The position numbers were made by a program, and so were the translations under genes. A model generated the notes under the pieces. That model was not told where the DNA came from and searched no databases. It saw only the letters and a program-made list of their open reading frames with translations. This document shows, one piece after another, positions 45,901 through 54,041 of a stretch of DNA of 64,000 nt (positions are counted from its first letter, which is position 1; the number at the start of each line of letters is the position of its first letter). The DNA comes from Candidatus Didemnitutus sp. (GTDB lineage Bacteria; Verrucomicrobiota; Verrucomicrobiia; Opitutales; Opitutaceae), in assembly GCA_017991595.1 (NCBI GenBank), contig JAGOQJ010000003.1, positions 1-64,000 of the forward strand, in the 5' to 3' direction.

Positions 45901-48900
45901 CCGGCCCTCCGCACTCCGCGCTCAGCGCTGCGCGCAAAAACGGCGAGGTCGCCGTTTTCGCGGCGGCGATCTGCTCAGGTGTGCCTTCGGCCACGATGCG
46001 GCCGCCGCCGGCGCCGGCTTCGGGGCCGACTTCGAGAATCCAGTCGGCGGACTTCAGCACGTCGAGATTGTGCTCGATGACGATCACGCTGTGGTCGCGA
46101 TCGACGATGCGCTGCAAGACGGACAGCAGGCGCTTCACGTCGTGCCGGTGGAGGCCGGTGGTGGGTTCGTCGAGCAGGAGCAAAGCACCTGCTGAGCTTT
46201 CAGCTTTCAGCTTTCGGCTCTCAGCTTCGGATGCGGAAGGCTGAGCGCTGATCGCTGAATGCTGACCGCCGGCGTATTCGGAAAGGTAGCGGACGAGTTT
46301 GAGGCGCTGAGATTCGCCACCGGAGAGGGTGTTCAGCGGCTGTCCGAGCGTGAGGTAACCGAGGCCGACGGCCTCAAGCGCGGCGAGGCGGGAGCGGATG
46401 GCGGCATGATCGGCGAAGAAGGCGACCGCGTCGCCGACGGTGGTCGCGAGGAGATCGGCGACGGATTTGCCCTGCCACTGGATCGCGAGCACCTCGGGCT
46501 TGAAGCGGCGGCCTTCGCAGATCGGGCAGGGGACGAACACGTCGGAGAGGAACTGCATCTCGACGCGCTCGCTGCCGAGGCCCTGGCAGTGGTCGCAGCG
46601 GCCTTCGCCGCTGTTGAAGGAAAAACTGGAAGCGTTGAAGCCCGCCTGCTGGGCCGCGGGCGTCTGCGCGTAGAGCTCGCGGATGAGATCCCAGGCTTCG
46701 CTGTAGAGCGCGGGATTCGAGCGCGGCGTGCGGCTGAGCGGGGATTGATCGACGAGCACGATCTCGGAAAACGCCGCGTCGCTCTCGATGCGCGCGATGG
46801 TCGCCGGGTCCTCGGTCATCTGGTTGCGCTGCGCGAGGAGGCCCTGATGGATGACGTTGTCGAGCAGCGTGGATTTGCCCGAGCCGGAGACGCCGGACAA
46901 GCAAACCAAGCGCTCGAGCGGCAGCGCGAAGCTGAGATTGGCGAGGTTGTGTTTCGAGGCCTGCGAGAATCGGAGCCACTTGGTTTGCTTGGCTCGTGGA
47001 TTTGGGACTTTCGATTTGGGATTGGTCGCGGCGACCGGACGCCGTTGGGCGGGGATTTCGACGGATTCGCGGCCGGAGAGGTAGCGGCCGGTGATGCTGC
47101 GGGGCGAGCGGAGCAGCGCGGCGACGTCGCCTTGGAACACGATCTCGCCGCCGCGCGCGCCAGGCTCGGGGCCGATCTCGAGCACGTGGTCGGCGGCGCG
47201 GATCATCGCCTCGTCGTGTTCGACGACGACGACCGTGTTGCCCGCATCGGTCAGCGTGCGGATGATGCCGATGAGACGGTCGATGTCGCGCGGGTGAAGG
47301 CCGACGGATGGCTCGTCGAGGACGAAGAGCGTGTCCACGAGCGAGGTGCCGAGGCAGGACGTGAGGTTGACGCGCTCCACTTCGCCGCCGGAGAGCGTGC
47401 GCGAGGGACGGTCGAGGGTCAGGTAGCCGAGGCCGACTTGTTCGAGGTAGCGCAGGCGCGCGACGATGGAGTCGTGGGCGAGCGTGGCGCTGTGCGCCTC
47501 GGAGATTTTGGATTCGCGATGCTCGTTTTTGGATTTCTGGACCAGCTGGAGGAGTTCGCTGACGGGGAGTTGGTAGAGCTGCGGAAGCGTGTGGCCGCGC
47601 CATTGCCAGCAGAGGGCCTCGGGCTGGAGGCGCGTGCCGCGGCAATCGGGGCATTCGTTGTAGGTGCGGAAGCGCGAGAGGAAGACGCGCACGTGCATCT
47701 TGTAGGTCGTCTTCTCGAGGTAGCGGAAGAAGCCCTTCAGCCCATACCAATACTTCGGCCACGCCTTGTCCTCGCCGTTGTAGCCGGGCGAGCCTTCGAT
47801 GACGAAGGACTTCTGCTCCTCGGTGAGCGTGACGAAGGGCACGTCGGTGGGGATGCCCTGTTGGCGCGTGAACTTGAGGAGATCGCGCTTCGATTCGCCG
47901 TAAACTTCGCCTTCCCACGCCTTGATCGCGCCGGCGTCGATCGAGAGCGAGTGGTCGGGGATGGCGAGGCGGTAGTCGATGTCGATGACGCGGCCGAAAC
48001 CACGGCAGCGCGGACAGGCGCCGAGCGGCGAGTTGAAGGAGAACAGGCCGGGCGAGGCGGGTTGAAAGGTGCGGCCGGTCCGCGGCGAGTGCAGGCCGCG
48101 CGAGAAATGTCCGGCCGACGCGAACGGCTCCGGGGTGAACAGATGGACCTCGCCCTGACCGAAGTGGAGCGCGGTCTCCGCGGCTTCGAGGAAGCGCGCC
48201 TTGTTCTCCGCCGCGATGCGCACGCGGTCCTGGATCACGAAGAGCGACGTCGAGAGGCGGGTGTCGAGGCTCGCGGGCGCGGCGAGAAGATCGTCGAGCG
48301 TGGCGAGGGCGGGCGGGCCGTCCGGCGACGGGAGCAGCACGCGCGTGTAGCCTTGGTTCTTGAGCGGGGCGAGAATCTCGGGCCAGGCAAGGTTGGCGGG
48401 CTTGGTGACCTTGAAGGCGATGAGCAGCGTCGCGGCGGGGTGGGCGGCGTGCGTCTTCCGCCAGATGGTCTGCGGCGTGTCGTCCTCGACCCGCTCGCCG
48501 GTGGCGGGGTCGTAGCAGGCGGCGACGTGGCTGAACCAGACTTTGAAGAAATCCGTCAGCTCCGTCATTGTGCCGACAGTCGAGCGCGAGGTCTTGACGG
48601 TGTTGGTCTGCTCGATGGCGATGGACGGGCGGATGTTCTCGATCGAGTCGACCTTGGGCTTGTCGAGCAGTTCGAGGAACTGGCGCGTGTAGGCGGAGAA
48701 CGTCTCGACGTAACGCCGCTGTCCTTCGGCGTGGAGCGTGTCGAATACGAGGGAGGACTTGCCCGCGCCGCTCAGGCCGGTGACGACGATGTAACGGCCA
48801 AGGGGCAGATCGAGGTCGAAGCCCTTGAGGTTGTTCTGACGGACGCCGCGCAGGCGGATGGATTCGGTCGGAGAGGCAGGCACCGTGCCCACGAATGGGC

Positions 48901-48919
48901 ACGCCGAAGCGAAACGCAA
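42968..48919 (-). CDS. uvrA: Double-length excinuclease UvrA (four ATPase domains)
   Basis: A 1983-residue tandem UvrA, about twice the usual 940. Four Walker A loops appear in order: [30 protein letters not shown] and [10 protein letters not shown]. Four signature motifs follow ([36 protein letters not shown]), with several zinc CxxC pairs in each half. It recognises damaged DNA for nucleotide excision repair. The last Walker B reads [10 protein letters not shown], with Glu for the usual Asp. Five heptad-repeat tracts are read in frame. The first possible start is TTG 48919; GTGs at 48892 and 48883 are alternatives. Confidence 0.93.
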   Translation of the reverse strand: MRFASACPFVGTVPASPTESIRLRGVRQNNLKGFDLDLPLGRYIVVTGLSGAGKSSLVFDTLHAEGQRRYVETFSAYTRQFLELLDKPKVDSIENIRPSIAIEQTNTVKTSRSTVGTMTELTDFFKVWFSHVAACYDPATGERVEDDTPQTIWRKTHAAHPAATLLIAFKVTKPANLAWPEILAPLKNQGYTRVLLPSPDGPPALATLDDLLAAPASLDTRLSTSLFVIQDRVRIAAENKARFLEAAETALHFGQGEVHLFTPEPFASAGHFSRGLHSPRTGRTFQPASPGLFSFNSPLGACPRCRGFGRVIDIDYRLAIPDHSLSIDAGAIKAWEGEVYGESKRDLLKFTRQQGIPTDVPFVTLTEEQKSFVIEGSPGYNGEDKAWPKYWYGLKGFFRYLEKTTYKMHVRVFLSRFRTYNECPDCRGTRLQPEALCWQWRGHTLPQLYQLPVSELLQLVQKSKNEHRESKISEAHSATLAHDSIVARLRYLEQVGLGYLTLDRPSRTLSGGEVERVNLTSCLGTSLVDTLFVLDEPSVGLHPRDIDRLIGIIRTLTDAGNTVVVVEHDEAMIRAADHVLEIGPEPGARGGEIVFQGDVAALLRSPRSITGRYLSGRESVEIPAQRRPVAATNPKSKVPNPRAKQTKWLRFSQASKHNLANLSFALPLERLVCLSGVSGSGKSTLLDNVIHQGLLAQRNQMTEDPATIARIESDAAFSEIVLVDQSPLSRTPRSNPALYSEAWDLIRELYAQTPAAQQAGFNASSFSFNSGEGRCDHCQGLGSERVEMQFLSDVFVPCPICEGRRFKPEVLAIQWQGKSVADLLATTVGDAVAFFADHAAIRSRLAALEAVGLGYLTLGQPLNTLSGGESQRLKLVRYLSEYAGGQHSAISAQPSASEAESRKLKAESSAGALLLLDEPTTGLHRHDVKRLLSVLQRIVDRDHSVIVIEHNLDVLKSADWILEVGPEAGAGGGRIVAEGTPEQIAAAKTATSPFLRAALSAECGGPEGELLAAESAANYATERSALSTQRSALHLLGARENNLKNISLSIPHHELTVVTGVSGSGKSTLAFDIIFAEGQRRFMESMSPYARQFVEQLPRPDIDRLTGIPPTVAIEQRVTRGSRKSTVATITEVAQYLRLLYARLGVQHHPETDRPVTPLSPAQLRALLEKTLATPAARKAKHLYLCAPLIRSRKGHHEPIAKWIERQGYELMRADGRLLRVDTFTKLDRYKEHDIEVVIADLKALGGTPKPKAQSRKKSPPSPEPRSATLDSPAQALATALRLGKGACFLLTPAGDVLSWFSTTRTDIVTGESFPELDPKQFSFNSPKGWCPTCRGHGRIYEWMLKPNEDEEMSAEVADALRHFDPDDPSSHGKLCPTCAGDRLHRIARAVKLPLSRRGAKDAQTDSISLPDLLRLTPGPLLATLRHLQLDARGKLITQDIVPQIEERLRFLAHVGLDYLSLDRPTETLSGGEAQRIRLAAQLGSNLSGVLYVLDEPSIGLHARDNDRLIDTLQALRAKGNTLLVVEHDDVLMERADRIIDLGPGAGLHGGEVLANDTPAGIKRSTASLTGRYLEQGIPHPLRGAYREVPTVAAQSRSTQDRAKGRRKTAPLAQSASPDFLALDGIRYRNLTDQSLQFPLGRLIMVCGPSGAGKSTLFRDVLHPAVTCAIKHKQARLTGRDFVKFTGFAPESAAPSTAKPALPFAELRGAHGFKSVIEVDQSPIGKTPRSTPATYLGIFDLIRQFFASLPEAKVHGYSASRFSFNTAGGRCEACSGAGRIKLEMAFMPDSYQPCDGCRGSRYSAELNDITWKGKSIGQVLQLSFEEAAAFFDFHSQLKEVCELMVACGLGYLTLGQSSPTLSGGEAQRLKLVTELTTGLKTYQERSRGLAVRNLYLLEEPTIGLHLSDCEKLIRVLHNLVDQGHSVVVIEHHLDLLAEADWLIELGPGGGPAGGEILYQGPLHGITRVKRSPTAPYLKDKLAV
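45154..45174 (-). repeat. Short heptad tract (CCCAAAT-like) inside uvrA
   Basis: Three 7-bp units of the type GGCTTTG, GGCCTTG and GGCTTGG on the plus strand, encoding part of the Pro/Lys/Ser-rich stretch [11 protein letters not shown] in the second UvrA half. The unit sequence is diverged from the CCCAAAT tracts, so membership is tentative. Confidence 0.4.
45822..45936. repeat. Inverted heptad element (TCAG/CTGA family) between the two UvrA halves
   Basis: The left arm (about 45824-45857) contains 7-bp units such as TGAGTGC, TGAGCGC and GGAGCGC. The right arm (about 45902-45935) contains GCACTCC, GCGCTCA and GCGCTGC. Over 21 nt the arms are complementary at 17 positions. A spacer of roughly 45 nt separates them. 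It is read in frame as about 38 residues in the linker joining the two UvrA units. Confidence 0.8.
46187..46266. repeat. Inverted heptad element (TCAG/CTGA family) before a UvrA Walker B
   Basis: About ten 7-bp units. The left arm is CTTTCAG, CTTTCAG, CTTTCGG, CTCTCAG and the right arm is GGCTGAG, CGCTGAT, CGCTGAA, TGCTGAC. The arms are imperfect reverse complements. In frame it adds about 26 residues ([21 protein letters not shown]) between EYAGG and the Walker [13 protein letters not shown] of the second ATPase domain. Confidence 0.88.
46998..47025 (-). repeat. Heptad tract (CCCAAAT family) inside uvrA
   Basis: On the coding strand the units read CCCAAAT, CGAAAGT, CCCAAAT, encoding [10 protein letters not shown] in a spacer of the first UvrA half. 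The CCCAAATCGAAAGTCCC stretch matches the intergenic tract at 8087-8103 at 14 of 17 positions. Confidence 0.75.
47506..47540 (-). repeat. Heptad tract (TCCAAAA variant) inside uvrA
   Basis: Five 7-bp steps on the plus strand: TTTTGGA, TTCGCGA, TGCTCGT, TTTTGGA, TTTCTGG. The identical unit recurs 21 bp apart, in heptad register. In frame it encodes about [12 protein letters not shown] before the first UvrA signature domain. Confidence 0.6.
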
Positions 48920-49007
48920 CTCACCGGATGCCGGCGCGGCGGTCTGCTGACAGGGTGTTGTCAGGAGCCGGGCTGGAAACCGGCGGGAGGGCCGGGCCGC
49001 GCGCGAC

Positions 49008-50093
49008 TCAGACCTTCACCAAGTTGGCGAACAGGTCGAGGTGGGCGCGGATCTGGCGGTCGGCGGTGAACTCCGCAAGGGCATGGGCGCGGGCGGCGCC
49101 GCTGAAGCGCCGGCGGAGGCCCTGCTCGCGGATGAGTTTGTCCAGCGCCGCGGTGAAGCCCGCGTGGTCGAGGTTGGGCAGCAGGTAACCGGATTGCCCA
49201 TGCACGAAGCACTCGCCCACGCCGACGATGTCGTAGGCGACGGTCGGCAGCCCGTGGAGCTGGGCCTCAATGAGGAAGTTCGAGAGCGACTCGCTTTGCG
49301 AGGCGAGCACGGCGATGTCGGACGCCAGATAAAGCGGGGTCGGGTCGGGTTGGTAACCGAGGAAGCGCACGCGTCCGCCTAGGCCGAGGTCGTGGGCGAG
49401 GCGTTCGCAGCTCTTGCGGGTGACGCCTTCGCCGGCGAGCCAGAGTTGCCAGTCGAGGTAACCCGGGAGCTTGGCGCAGATCTCGATCAGTTCGCGCTGG
49501 TTTTTCTCCGGGCGAAACATCGCCACGTTGAGCATGACGACCGTGCTGGGATTCGCGCCGTGGAAGCGGCGCAGGCCGTGGTTGCGCGGGCCGTCGGCGT
49601 CGTGGGAGCGCAGCACGGGGTTGTGGATGACGGTGATCTTGTGCGCGGGGAGATCGTGTTCGTCGGTGAGCACGCGCTTTGCGACGTGGCTGTTGGCGAC
49701 GATGTGGCGGCAGAGGCGCAGCGAGCGGCGGAAAAGCCAGGGCAGGGATTTGCCGGTGCGCATCGTGCAGATGACCGCGGCGTGGGGCAGGCGGGCCTGG
49801 ATGAAGCCGGCGTAGCAGTTGGCCATGCGGCCCATGCAGAGCACGAGATCCGGGGCGGCCTCGCTGGCGGCGCGGAGCAGGCCGGGGGCGAACCAATCGA
49901 GGTGAAAATCGAAGGGCTGGAGCGAGCGGAAGGCGAAGGGTTGGTTCTCGGCGTCGTCGCCGAGCGCACCGCGGGGGCGGAAGGTGAGCAGCGTGACCTC
50001 GTGGCCCGCCTTGGCGGCGGCCGCGCCGAGGAAGACGGCGTGCCGCTCGGTGCCGCCGCTGCGTAGGTAGTCTTGGACGATCAGGATTTTCAT
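49008..50093 (-). CDS. Glycosyltransferase family 4 protein
   Basis: A 361-residue GT-B enzyme. The N-terminus KILIVQDYLRSGGTERHAVFLG is the acceptor-domain start. The C-terminal half has MFRPEKNQRELIE, GYQPDPTPLYLASDIAVLASQSESLSNFLIEAQLHG and VGVGECF, the EX7E-like nucleotide-sugar region of GT4. It probably acts in surface glycan synthesis at the inner membrane. It lies 88 bp upstream of uvrA on the same strand. Confidence 0.85.
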   Translation of the reverse strand: MKILIVQDYLRSGGTERHAVFLGAAAAKAGHEVTLLTFRPRGALGDDAENQPFAFRSLQPFDFHLDWFAPGLLRAASEAAPDLVLCMGRMANCYAGFIQARLPHAAVICTMRTGKSLPWLFRRSLRLCRHIVANSHVAKRVLTDEHDLPAHKITVIHNPVLRSHDADGPRNHGLRRFHGANPSTVVMLNVAMFRPEKNQRELIEICAKLPGYLDWQLWLAGEGVTRKSCERLAHDLGLGGRVRFLGYQPDPTPLYLASDIAVLASQSESLSNFLIEAQLHGLPTVAYDIVGVGECFVHGQSGYLLPNLDHAGFTAALDKLIREQGLRRRFSGAARAHALAEFTADRQIRAHLDLFANLVKV

Positions 50094-50128
50094 TGCTCCC
50101 CGGAGATTCGGGCTAAAGTCATCATTCT

Positions 50129-50542
50129 ATGAACCACCCGCTCGTCAACTTGCTCGTGCGCTGGCTGATTCTCGCTCTCGGCGTCGGCCTGAGCGCGACG
50201 CTGGTGCCGGGCATCGATTACAGCTCGGGCGCGACGCTCGCGCTCGTGGTGGTGTTGCTCAGCCTGTTCAACGCGGTGCTCAAGCCCCTGTTGGTGCTGT
50301 TCACGCTGCCCTTCATCGTCTTCACGCTCGGCATCGGCGTCTGGCTGATCAACTCGCTGCTCTTTTATTTCGTGGGCAAGCTGGTGGACGGGTTTCATGT
50401 GGCGGGGTTCGGCTCGGCGATGCTGGGCGCGCTGATCGTCAGCCTCACGAATCTGTTCCTCAGCCAGATGCTGCGCCGGGCGGCCACGCCGCCGCCGGCA
50501 CCGCCGCGGACAGGCCGGCGGGATGACGTGATCGACGTCTGA
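50129..50542 (+). CDS. Phage holin family 4-type membrane protein (YvlD-like)
   Basis: A 137-residue membrane protein with four hydrophobic helices, matching the four-TMS holin-like family (PF04020 type, YvlD). FNAVLKPLLVLFTLPFIVFTLGI and INSLLFYFVGKLVDGF are typical. Despite the name most members are chromosomal and of unknown function. The C-terminal tail is Pro/Arg-rich. It is divergent from the glycosyltransferase. Confidence 0.85.
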   Translation: MNHPLVNLLVRWLILALGVGLSATLVPGIDYSSGATLALVVVLLSLFNAVLKPLLVLFTLPFIVFTLGIGVWLINSLLFYFVGKLVDGFHVAGFGSAMLGALIVSLTNLFLSQMLRRAATPPPAPPRTGRRDDVIDV

Positions 50543-50661
50543 TCCGGCCGCGTTGCCGGGTGGCGCGGCGTGCCGGCGAAATTACGCCCATCGAGGGACC
50601 GAGTTTGCGTTTGACCGAGGGGAGGACGAGGGCGACTTTCCCCGCTCATCACTTCACGCCT

Positions 50662-52056
50662 ATGTCAGACGCAATTTACGACTTGGTAGTCATCGGTGGC
50701 GGCCCCGCGGGTTACGCGGCGGCGATCCGCGCCGGTCAACTCGGCAAAAAGGTCGCCTGCATCGAGCTCGAGCGCGCCGGCGGCACCTGCCTGAACTGGG
50801 GCTGCATCCCGACCAAGGCGTTGCTGAAGAGCGCGGAGCTCTACCGCACCATCCAGAAGGCCGAGAGCTACGGCCTGAGCGTGCAGGGTCTGGCGTTCGA
50901 CTTCGAGAAGGTCATTCAGCGTTCGCGCGGCGTCTCGGCGCAGATGGCCAAGGGCATCGAGTTTCTCTTCCGCAAGAACAAGGTCGATTACTTCGTCGGT
51001 CGCGGCCAAGTGACCGTGCCCGGCATGGTCGAAATCATCGAGGGTGAGCACAAGGGGAAGTTTTTCCGCACGAAAAACATCCTGCTCGCCACCGGCCAGA
51101 AGCCCCGGGCGCTCCCCGGCCTGCCGGTCGACGGCACGCGCGTGATGACCTCCCGCGAGGCGCTCGCCGCCAAGACCCTGCCGAAATCCATCGCCATCAT
51201 CGGTGCCGGCGCCATCGGCGTGGAGTTTGCGTATTTCTTCAACGCCTTCGGCGCGAAGGTGACGCTGATCGAAATGCTGCCGCAGATCCTGCCCGTCGAG
51301 GACGAGGAAGTCGCCAAGACGCTCGAGCGCAGCTTCGCCAAGCAGGGCATCGCCGTGCACACGGCGACGAAGAGCGAGAATATCCGCGTCGGCGAAAAGA
51401 CCGTGAAGCTCGACCTTGTGAAGGACGGCGCCAAGACCGAACTCGAAGTCGAGACCGTGCTCGTCGCCATCGGCATCGTTTCCGCCATCGACGGCCTGTT
51501 CTCCGCCAAGTTGAAGGTCGAGACCGACCGCGGCTTCGTAAAGGTCGACGCCAATTACCAGACCAGCGTGCCCGGCATCTATGCCGCCGGCGACATCCAG
51601 GGCCCGCCTTGGCTCGCGCACGTCGCGACGTTCCGCGCGGTCAACGCCGTCAACGGCATGTTCGGTCACAGCAAGCCGAAGCAGGTCGGCAATTTTCCGG
51701 GTTGCACCTACTGCCAGCCGCAGGTCGCCAGCACGGGCTTGACCGAGAAGGCCGCCAAGGAAAAGGGCCTCGCCTACAAGATCGGCAAGTTCCCGTTCAC
51801 CGCGGTCGGCAAGGCCGTTGCCGCGGGCGACTCCGAGGGCTTCGTGAAGGTCATCAGCGACGCCAAGACCGGCGAGATTCTCGGCGTGCACATCCTCGGC
51901 AACGAGGCGACGGAGCTGATCGCCGAATACGGTCTGGCGATGAACCTCGAGGCCACGATTGAGGACATCCATCACACGATCCACGCGCACCCGACGCTGT
52001 CCGAGGCGCTCGGCGAAGCCGCCGCCGCCACGACGAACGAGGCGATCCATATCTGA
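50662..52056 (+). CDS. lpdA: Dihydrolipoyl dehydrogenase (E3)
   Basis: A 464-residue flavoprotein that reoxidises dihydrolipoamide in 2-oxoacid dehydrogenase or glycine cleavage complexes. The FAD motif VVIGGGPAGYAAAI, redox pair in GGTCLNWGCIPTKAL, NAD motif IIGAGAIGVEFAYFFNAFG and the catalytic HAHPTLSEAL are present. ATG 50662 was chosen over an earlier ATG at 50560 because it directly precedes the FAD motif. It stands alone, without E1 or E2 genes, and ends in a strong terminator. Confidence 0.95.
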   Translation: MSDAIYDLVVIGGGPAGYAAAIRAGQLGKKVACIELERAGGTCLNWGCIPTKALLKSAELYRTIQKAESYGLSVQGLAFDFEKVIQRSRGVSAQMAKGIEFLFRKNKVDYFVGRGQVTVPGMVEIIEGEHKGKFFRTKNILLATGQKPRALPGLPVDGTRVMTSREALAAKTLPKSIAIIGAGAIGVEFAYFFNAFGAKVTLIEMLPQILPVEDEEVAKTLERSFAKQGIAVHTATKSENIRVGEKTVKLDLVKDGAKTELEVETVLVAIGIVSAIDGLFSAKLKVETDRGFVKVDANYQTSVPGIYAAGDIQGPPWLAHVATFRAVNAVNGMFGHSKPKQVGNFPGCTYCQPQVASTGLTEKAAKEKGLAYKIGKFPFTAVGKAVAAGDSEGFVKVISDAKTGEILGVHILGNEATELIAEYGLAMNLEATIEDIHHTIHAHPTLSEALGEAAAATTNEAIHI

Positions 52057-52109
52057 TCGTCGCGTCGGGCGTATGCCGTGCGCTCGACGCGCGGCACGAG
52101 ACCAAAACG

Positions 52110-52136
52110 AAGGCCGGCAATTTGCCGGCCTTTTTC
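52110..52136 (+). terminator. Intrinsic terminator after lpdA
   Basis: A 10-bp stem AAGGCCGGCA/TGCCGGCCTT with a 3-nt loop and a following T-run (TTTTTCG), about 55 nt after the lpdA stop. Confidence 0.9.
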
Positions 52137-52192
52137 GTGGGTGAATTCGGTGCTCTCCCGAGTGGGCTATCAGCCGAAGCCCAAACGAAAAC

Positions 52193-52267
52193 TGGTGCGA
52201 GTGCCGGGAGTCGAACCCGGATCAATGGCTTCGGAGGCCACTACACTATCCATTGTGCTACACTCGC
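52193..52267 (-). tRNA. tRNA-Arg (anticodon CCG)
   Basis: A full cloverleaf reads on the minus strand from 52267. The acceptor stem is GCGAGTG/CACTCGC, the D arm GCAC...GTGT and the anticodon stem GTGGC/GCCAT with loop CTCCGAA. The T arm is CCGGG TTCGACT CCCGG. The anticodon CCG decodes CGG (Arg). The 3' CCA is encoded. Length with CCA is 75 nt. Confidence 0.95.
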
Positions 52268-52337
52268 AAAAACAACGTGCGGAGCATTCGCCGGCACTGG
52301 CCAAACTCAAGCCGTTTTGCACGGCCCAGCCAGCTCG

Positions 52338-52976
52338 TCAGCGCAGCACGTATTTGATCAACACGAAGCCGCCAACCAGCAGCACCATGAAAATCACGGT
52401 GAAAAGCTCGAGGTATTTGTCGAGCAGGCGCTTGATCGGCGGACCGAAAAAATAGATGGCTCCGGCGACGAGCACGAAGCGTCCTGTGCGGCCGATGGCG
52501 GACGCACCGACCAGCGTCCACAGGCTGACCTGCTCATGGAAAACGCCCGCGGCGATCGTGAACACCTTATAGGGGATGGGCGTGAAGGCGGCCGTGAGGA
52601 TCGCGAGAAAGGCGTTCTGTCCGTAAAGCTCCGCGACCTTGTCCCACGCTGCTCCGTAATGCAGCAGGTCGAAGATGATCCAGCGTCCGAGCGGCTCCGC
52701 CGCGTAGCCGATGGCGTAGCCGGCCATGCCACCTGCCACCGAGCCGACCGCGCACCAGAGTGCGAACTTGAAGGATTTTTTCGGCGCGCCCATGCAGAGC
52801 GCGATGAGCAGCACGTCCGGCGGGATCGGAAAGAACGACGACTCCACGAACGCGATCAACACCAGCGCGGCGAGGCCGTGCGGCGTGTCGGCCCAGTGCA
52901 GGACCCAAGCGTAAAGCCGCTTCAGCAGGTTTGGCTTGGCCGGGGAATGCGTCAGGTGCGGGACGACGTCGCTCAT
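52338..52976 (-). CDS. YqaA/DedA-like (SNARE-associated) membrane protein
   Basis: A 212-residue inner membrane protein with about five hydrophobic helices. AFVESSFFPIPPDVLLIAL, GGMAGYAIGYAAEP and LTAAFTPIPYKVFTIAAGVF match the VTT/DedA-type fold of the YqaA branch. DedA-family proteins are linked to lipid transport and membrane homeostasis. A terminator-like hairpin separates it from the small basic protein gene upstream. Confidence 0.85.
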   Translation of the reverse strand: MSDVVPHLTHSPAKPNLLKRLYAWVLHWADTPHGLAALVLIAFVESSFFPIPPDVLLIALCMGAPKKSFKFALWCAVGSVAGGMAGYAIGYAAEPLGRWIIFDLLHYGAAWDKVAELYGQNAFLAILTAAFTPIPYKVFTIAAGVFHEQVSLWTLVGASAIGRTGRFVLVAGAIYFFGPPIKRLLDKYLELFTVIFMVLLVGGFVLIKYVLR

Positions 52977-52985
52977 GGGCGGGAA

Positions 52986-53017
52986 TAAAAAAGGGCAGGT
53001 CGCATGCGATCCTGCCC
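52986..53017 (-). terminator. Intrinsic terminator after the small basic protein gene
   Basis: On the minus strand a stem of GGGCAGG, one bulged A and TCGC pairs with GCGA and CCTGCCC, followed by TTTTTTATT. It lies 23 nt after the stop of the 51-residue gene and just before the YqaA-like start. Confidence 0.85.
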
Positions 53018-53039
53018 AGGACGGAAAATTCAGCGCGGC

Positions 53040-53195
53040 TCAGACGTCCGGCTTGGTCTTGCGGAGGCCCTGCACGCGGTCGCCGTCCTTCCACTGGCCG
53101 CGCTTCTTGAGGATCGCGACGCGCTCGAAGCGCTTGAGGACATTGCGCTTCACGACGAGGCCGCCGCCGGACTTGAGACTGTTGTGCTGGGACAT
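53040..53195 (-). CDS. Small basic protein of the Chlamydiae/Verrucomicrobia type
   Basis: A 51-residue, strongly basic protein starting MSQHNSLKSG and containing KRNVLKRFERV, LKKRGQWKDGD and ending in GLRKTKPDV. The pattern agrees with a short basic, possibly ribosome-associated family described from Chlamydiae and Verrucomicrobia (TIGR04137 from memory). It is short enough to be missed by gene finders. It starts 13 nt after the cutA stop and ends in its own terminator. The function is not established. Confidence 0.8.
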   Translation of the reverse strand: MSQHNSLKSGGGLVVKRNVLKRFERVAILKKRGQWKDGDRVQGLRKTKPDV

Positions 53196-53208
53196 AAAGG
53201 GAGTCGGA

Positions 53209-53547
53209 TTAAGGTGAGATCGAACTTGGGAAAGGGGCGGGTGTAGAGTTCGCGATAGCCCATGACAAGTATTTTTCGCCCACGCTCTCCGCCGAGACCT
53301 CGATCCACTGGGGAACTTGGTAAGGATGCCGCGCGTGCACCCAATTGCTCAACGCCGATGCGTTGGCGGGCAGGCACTTAAACCAGATGCGGAATTCCTC
53401 GTCCTGCGTCAGCTTCCCTTCGAAATGGTAGAACGAGGTGAGCGGGCCCTCGACTTGGGCACAGGCGGCCAGCCGGGCTTCGACCGCGCCCCGCGCCAGT
53501 CGCTCGGCATCCGCGCGTTGGCCGGTGGTCGTCCACGCGATGATCAT
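53209..53547 (-). CDS. cutA: Divalent-cation tolerance protein CutA
   Basis: A 112-residue protein of the trimeric CutA1 fold. AWTTTGQRADAERLARGAVEARLAACAQV and SFYHFEGKLTQDEEF with HPYQVPQWIEV are the family signatures. The biochemical role is unsettled; copper tolerance was proposed. ATG at 53547 gives the normal N-terminus. It is divergent from rpoZ and upstream of the small basic protein gene. Confidence 0.92.
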   Translation of the reverse strand: MIIAWTTTGQRADAERLARGAVEARLAACAQVEGPLTSFYHFEGKLTQDEEFRIWFKCLPANASALSNWVHARHPYQVPQWIEVSAESVGEKYLSWAIANSTPAPFPSSISP

Positions 53548-53620
53548 GCGGCCAGTCTGGCGAGCGCCGGCCGTTCGCCAAGCCAAAGCCGGCGCCTTGA
53601 CCGGGGAAAAGATTTCACCC

Positions 53621-53651
53621 TTGACGCACCTCCGGCCCGACGTAGGGCTAT
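53621..53651 (+). promoter_or_regulatory. Candidate promoter of rpoZ
   Basis: A TTGACG -35-like hexamer at 53621-53626 is followed after 16 nt by TAGGGCTAT at 53643-53651, which could serve as a weak -10. It lies 20 nt before the rpoZ start in the cutA-rpoZ divergent spacer. Confidence 0.35.
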
Positions 53652-53670
53652 CCCTTCCTTTTCCCAAACC

Positions 53671-53871
53671 ATGAGAGACGAATACATCAAGGAAGCCCAA
53701 AAGGTCATCCAGGACCCGAACGTGCTGATCAACGTGGTGTCCCGCCGCGTGAAGCAACTTCGCCGGGGCAGCCGTCCGCTCGTGGAATCGCTGGAGAAGC
53801 TCAGCCCCGAGGACATCGCCCTGCGCGAGGTCATCGAAGGCAAGATCAGCTACGAAGTCACCCACGCCTAA
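53671..53871 (+). CDS. rpoZ: RNA polymerase omega subunit
   Basis: A 66-residue protein with the omega core VSRRVKQLRRGSRPLVE and EDIALREVIEGKISYEV. Omega assists folding and assembly of beta'. Here the N-terminus is MRDEYIKEAQKVI, shorter and different from the proteobacterial form, as is common outside that phylum. It ends at a strong terminator. Confidence 0.88.
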   Translation: MRDEYIKEAQKVIQDPNVLINVVSRRVKQLRRGSRPLVESLEKLSPEDIALREVIEGKISYEVTHA

Positions 53872-53898
53872 GCGGGCCGCATCCGGCTCCCTCCCAGC

Positions 53899-53929
53899 GA
53901 AGCGCGGCACAACGGCCGCGCTTCTTTTG
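53899..53929 (+). terminator. Intrinsic terminator after rpoZ
   Basis: A 10-bp stem GAAGCGCGGC/GCCGCGCTTC (53899-53908 and 53915-53924) with a 6-nt loop and TTTTGTTT-like tail, 27 nt after the rpoZ stop. Confidence 0.88.
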
Positions 53930-54041
53930 TTTGCGGACCCGGCGCCGGCCGTGAAGGCTGGCCCCGATTTTTCCTGTCATGGGACACGACCGCGACTTCC
54001 CGTCGCGTTCCCGACCGCGCCACACTGACCTTTCCACCCTC

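Noticed and set aside
46259..49069. A 936-residue plus-strand open frame opposite uvrA
   Set aside because: It is the antisense shadow of a gene with strong motifs in every domain. The translation is Glu/Arg/Gly/Ala-rich with no recognisable domain.
50129..50542. Phage origin for the holin-like gene
   Set aside because: The family is mostly chromosomal, and no other phage gene lies nearby.
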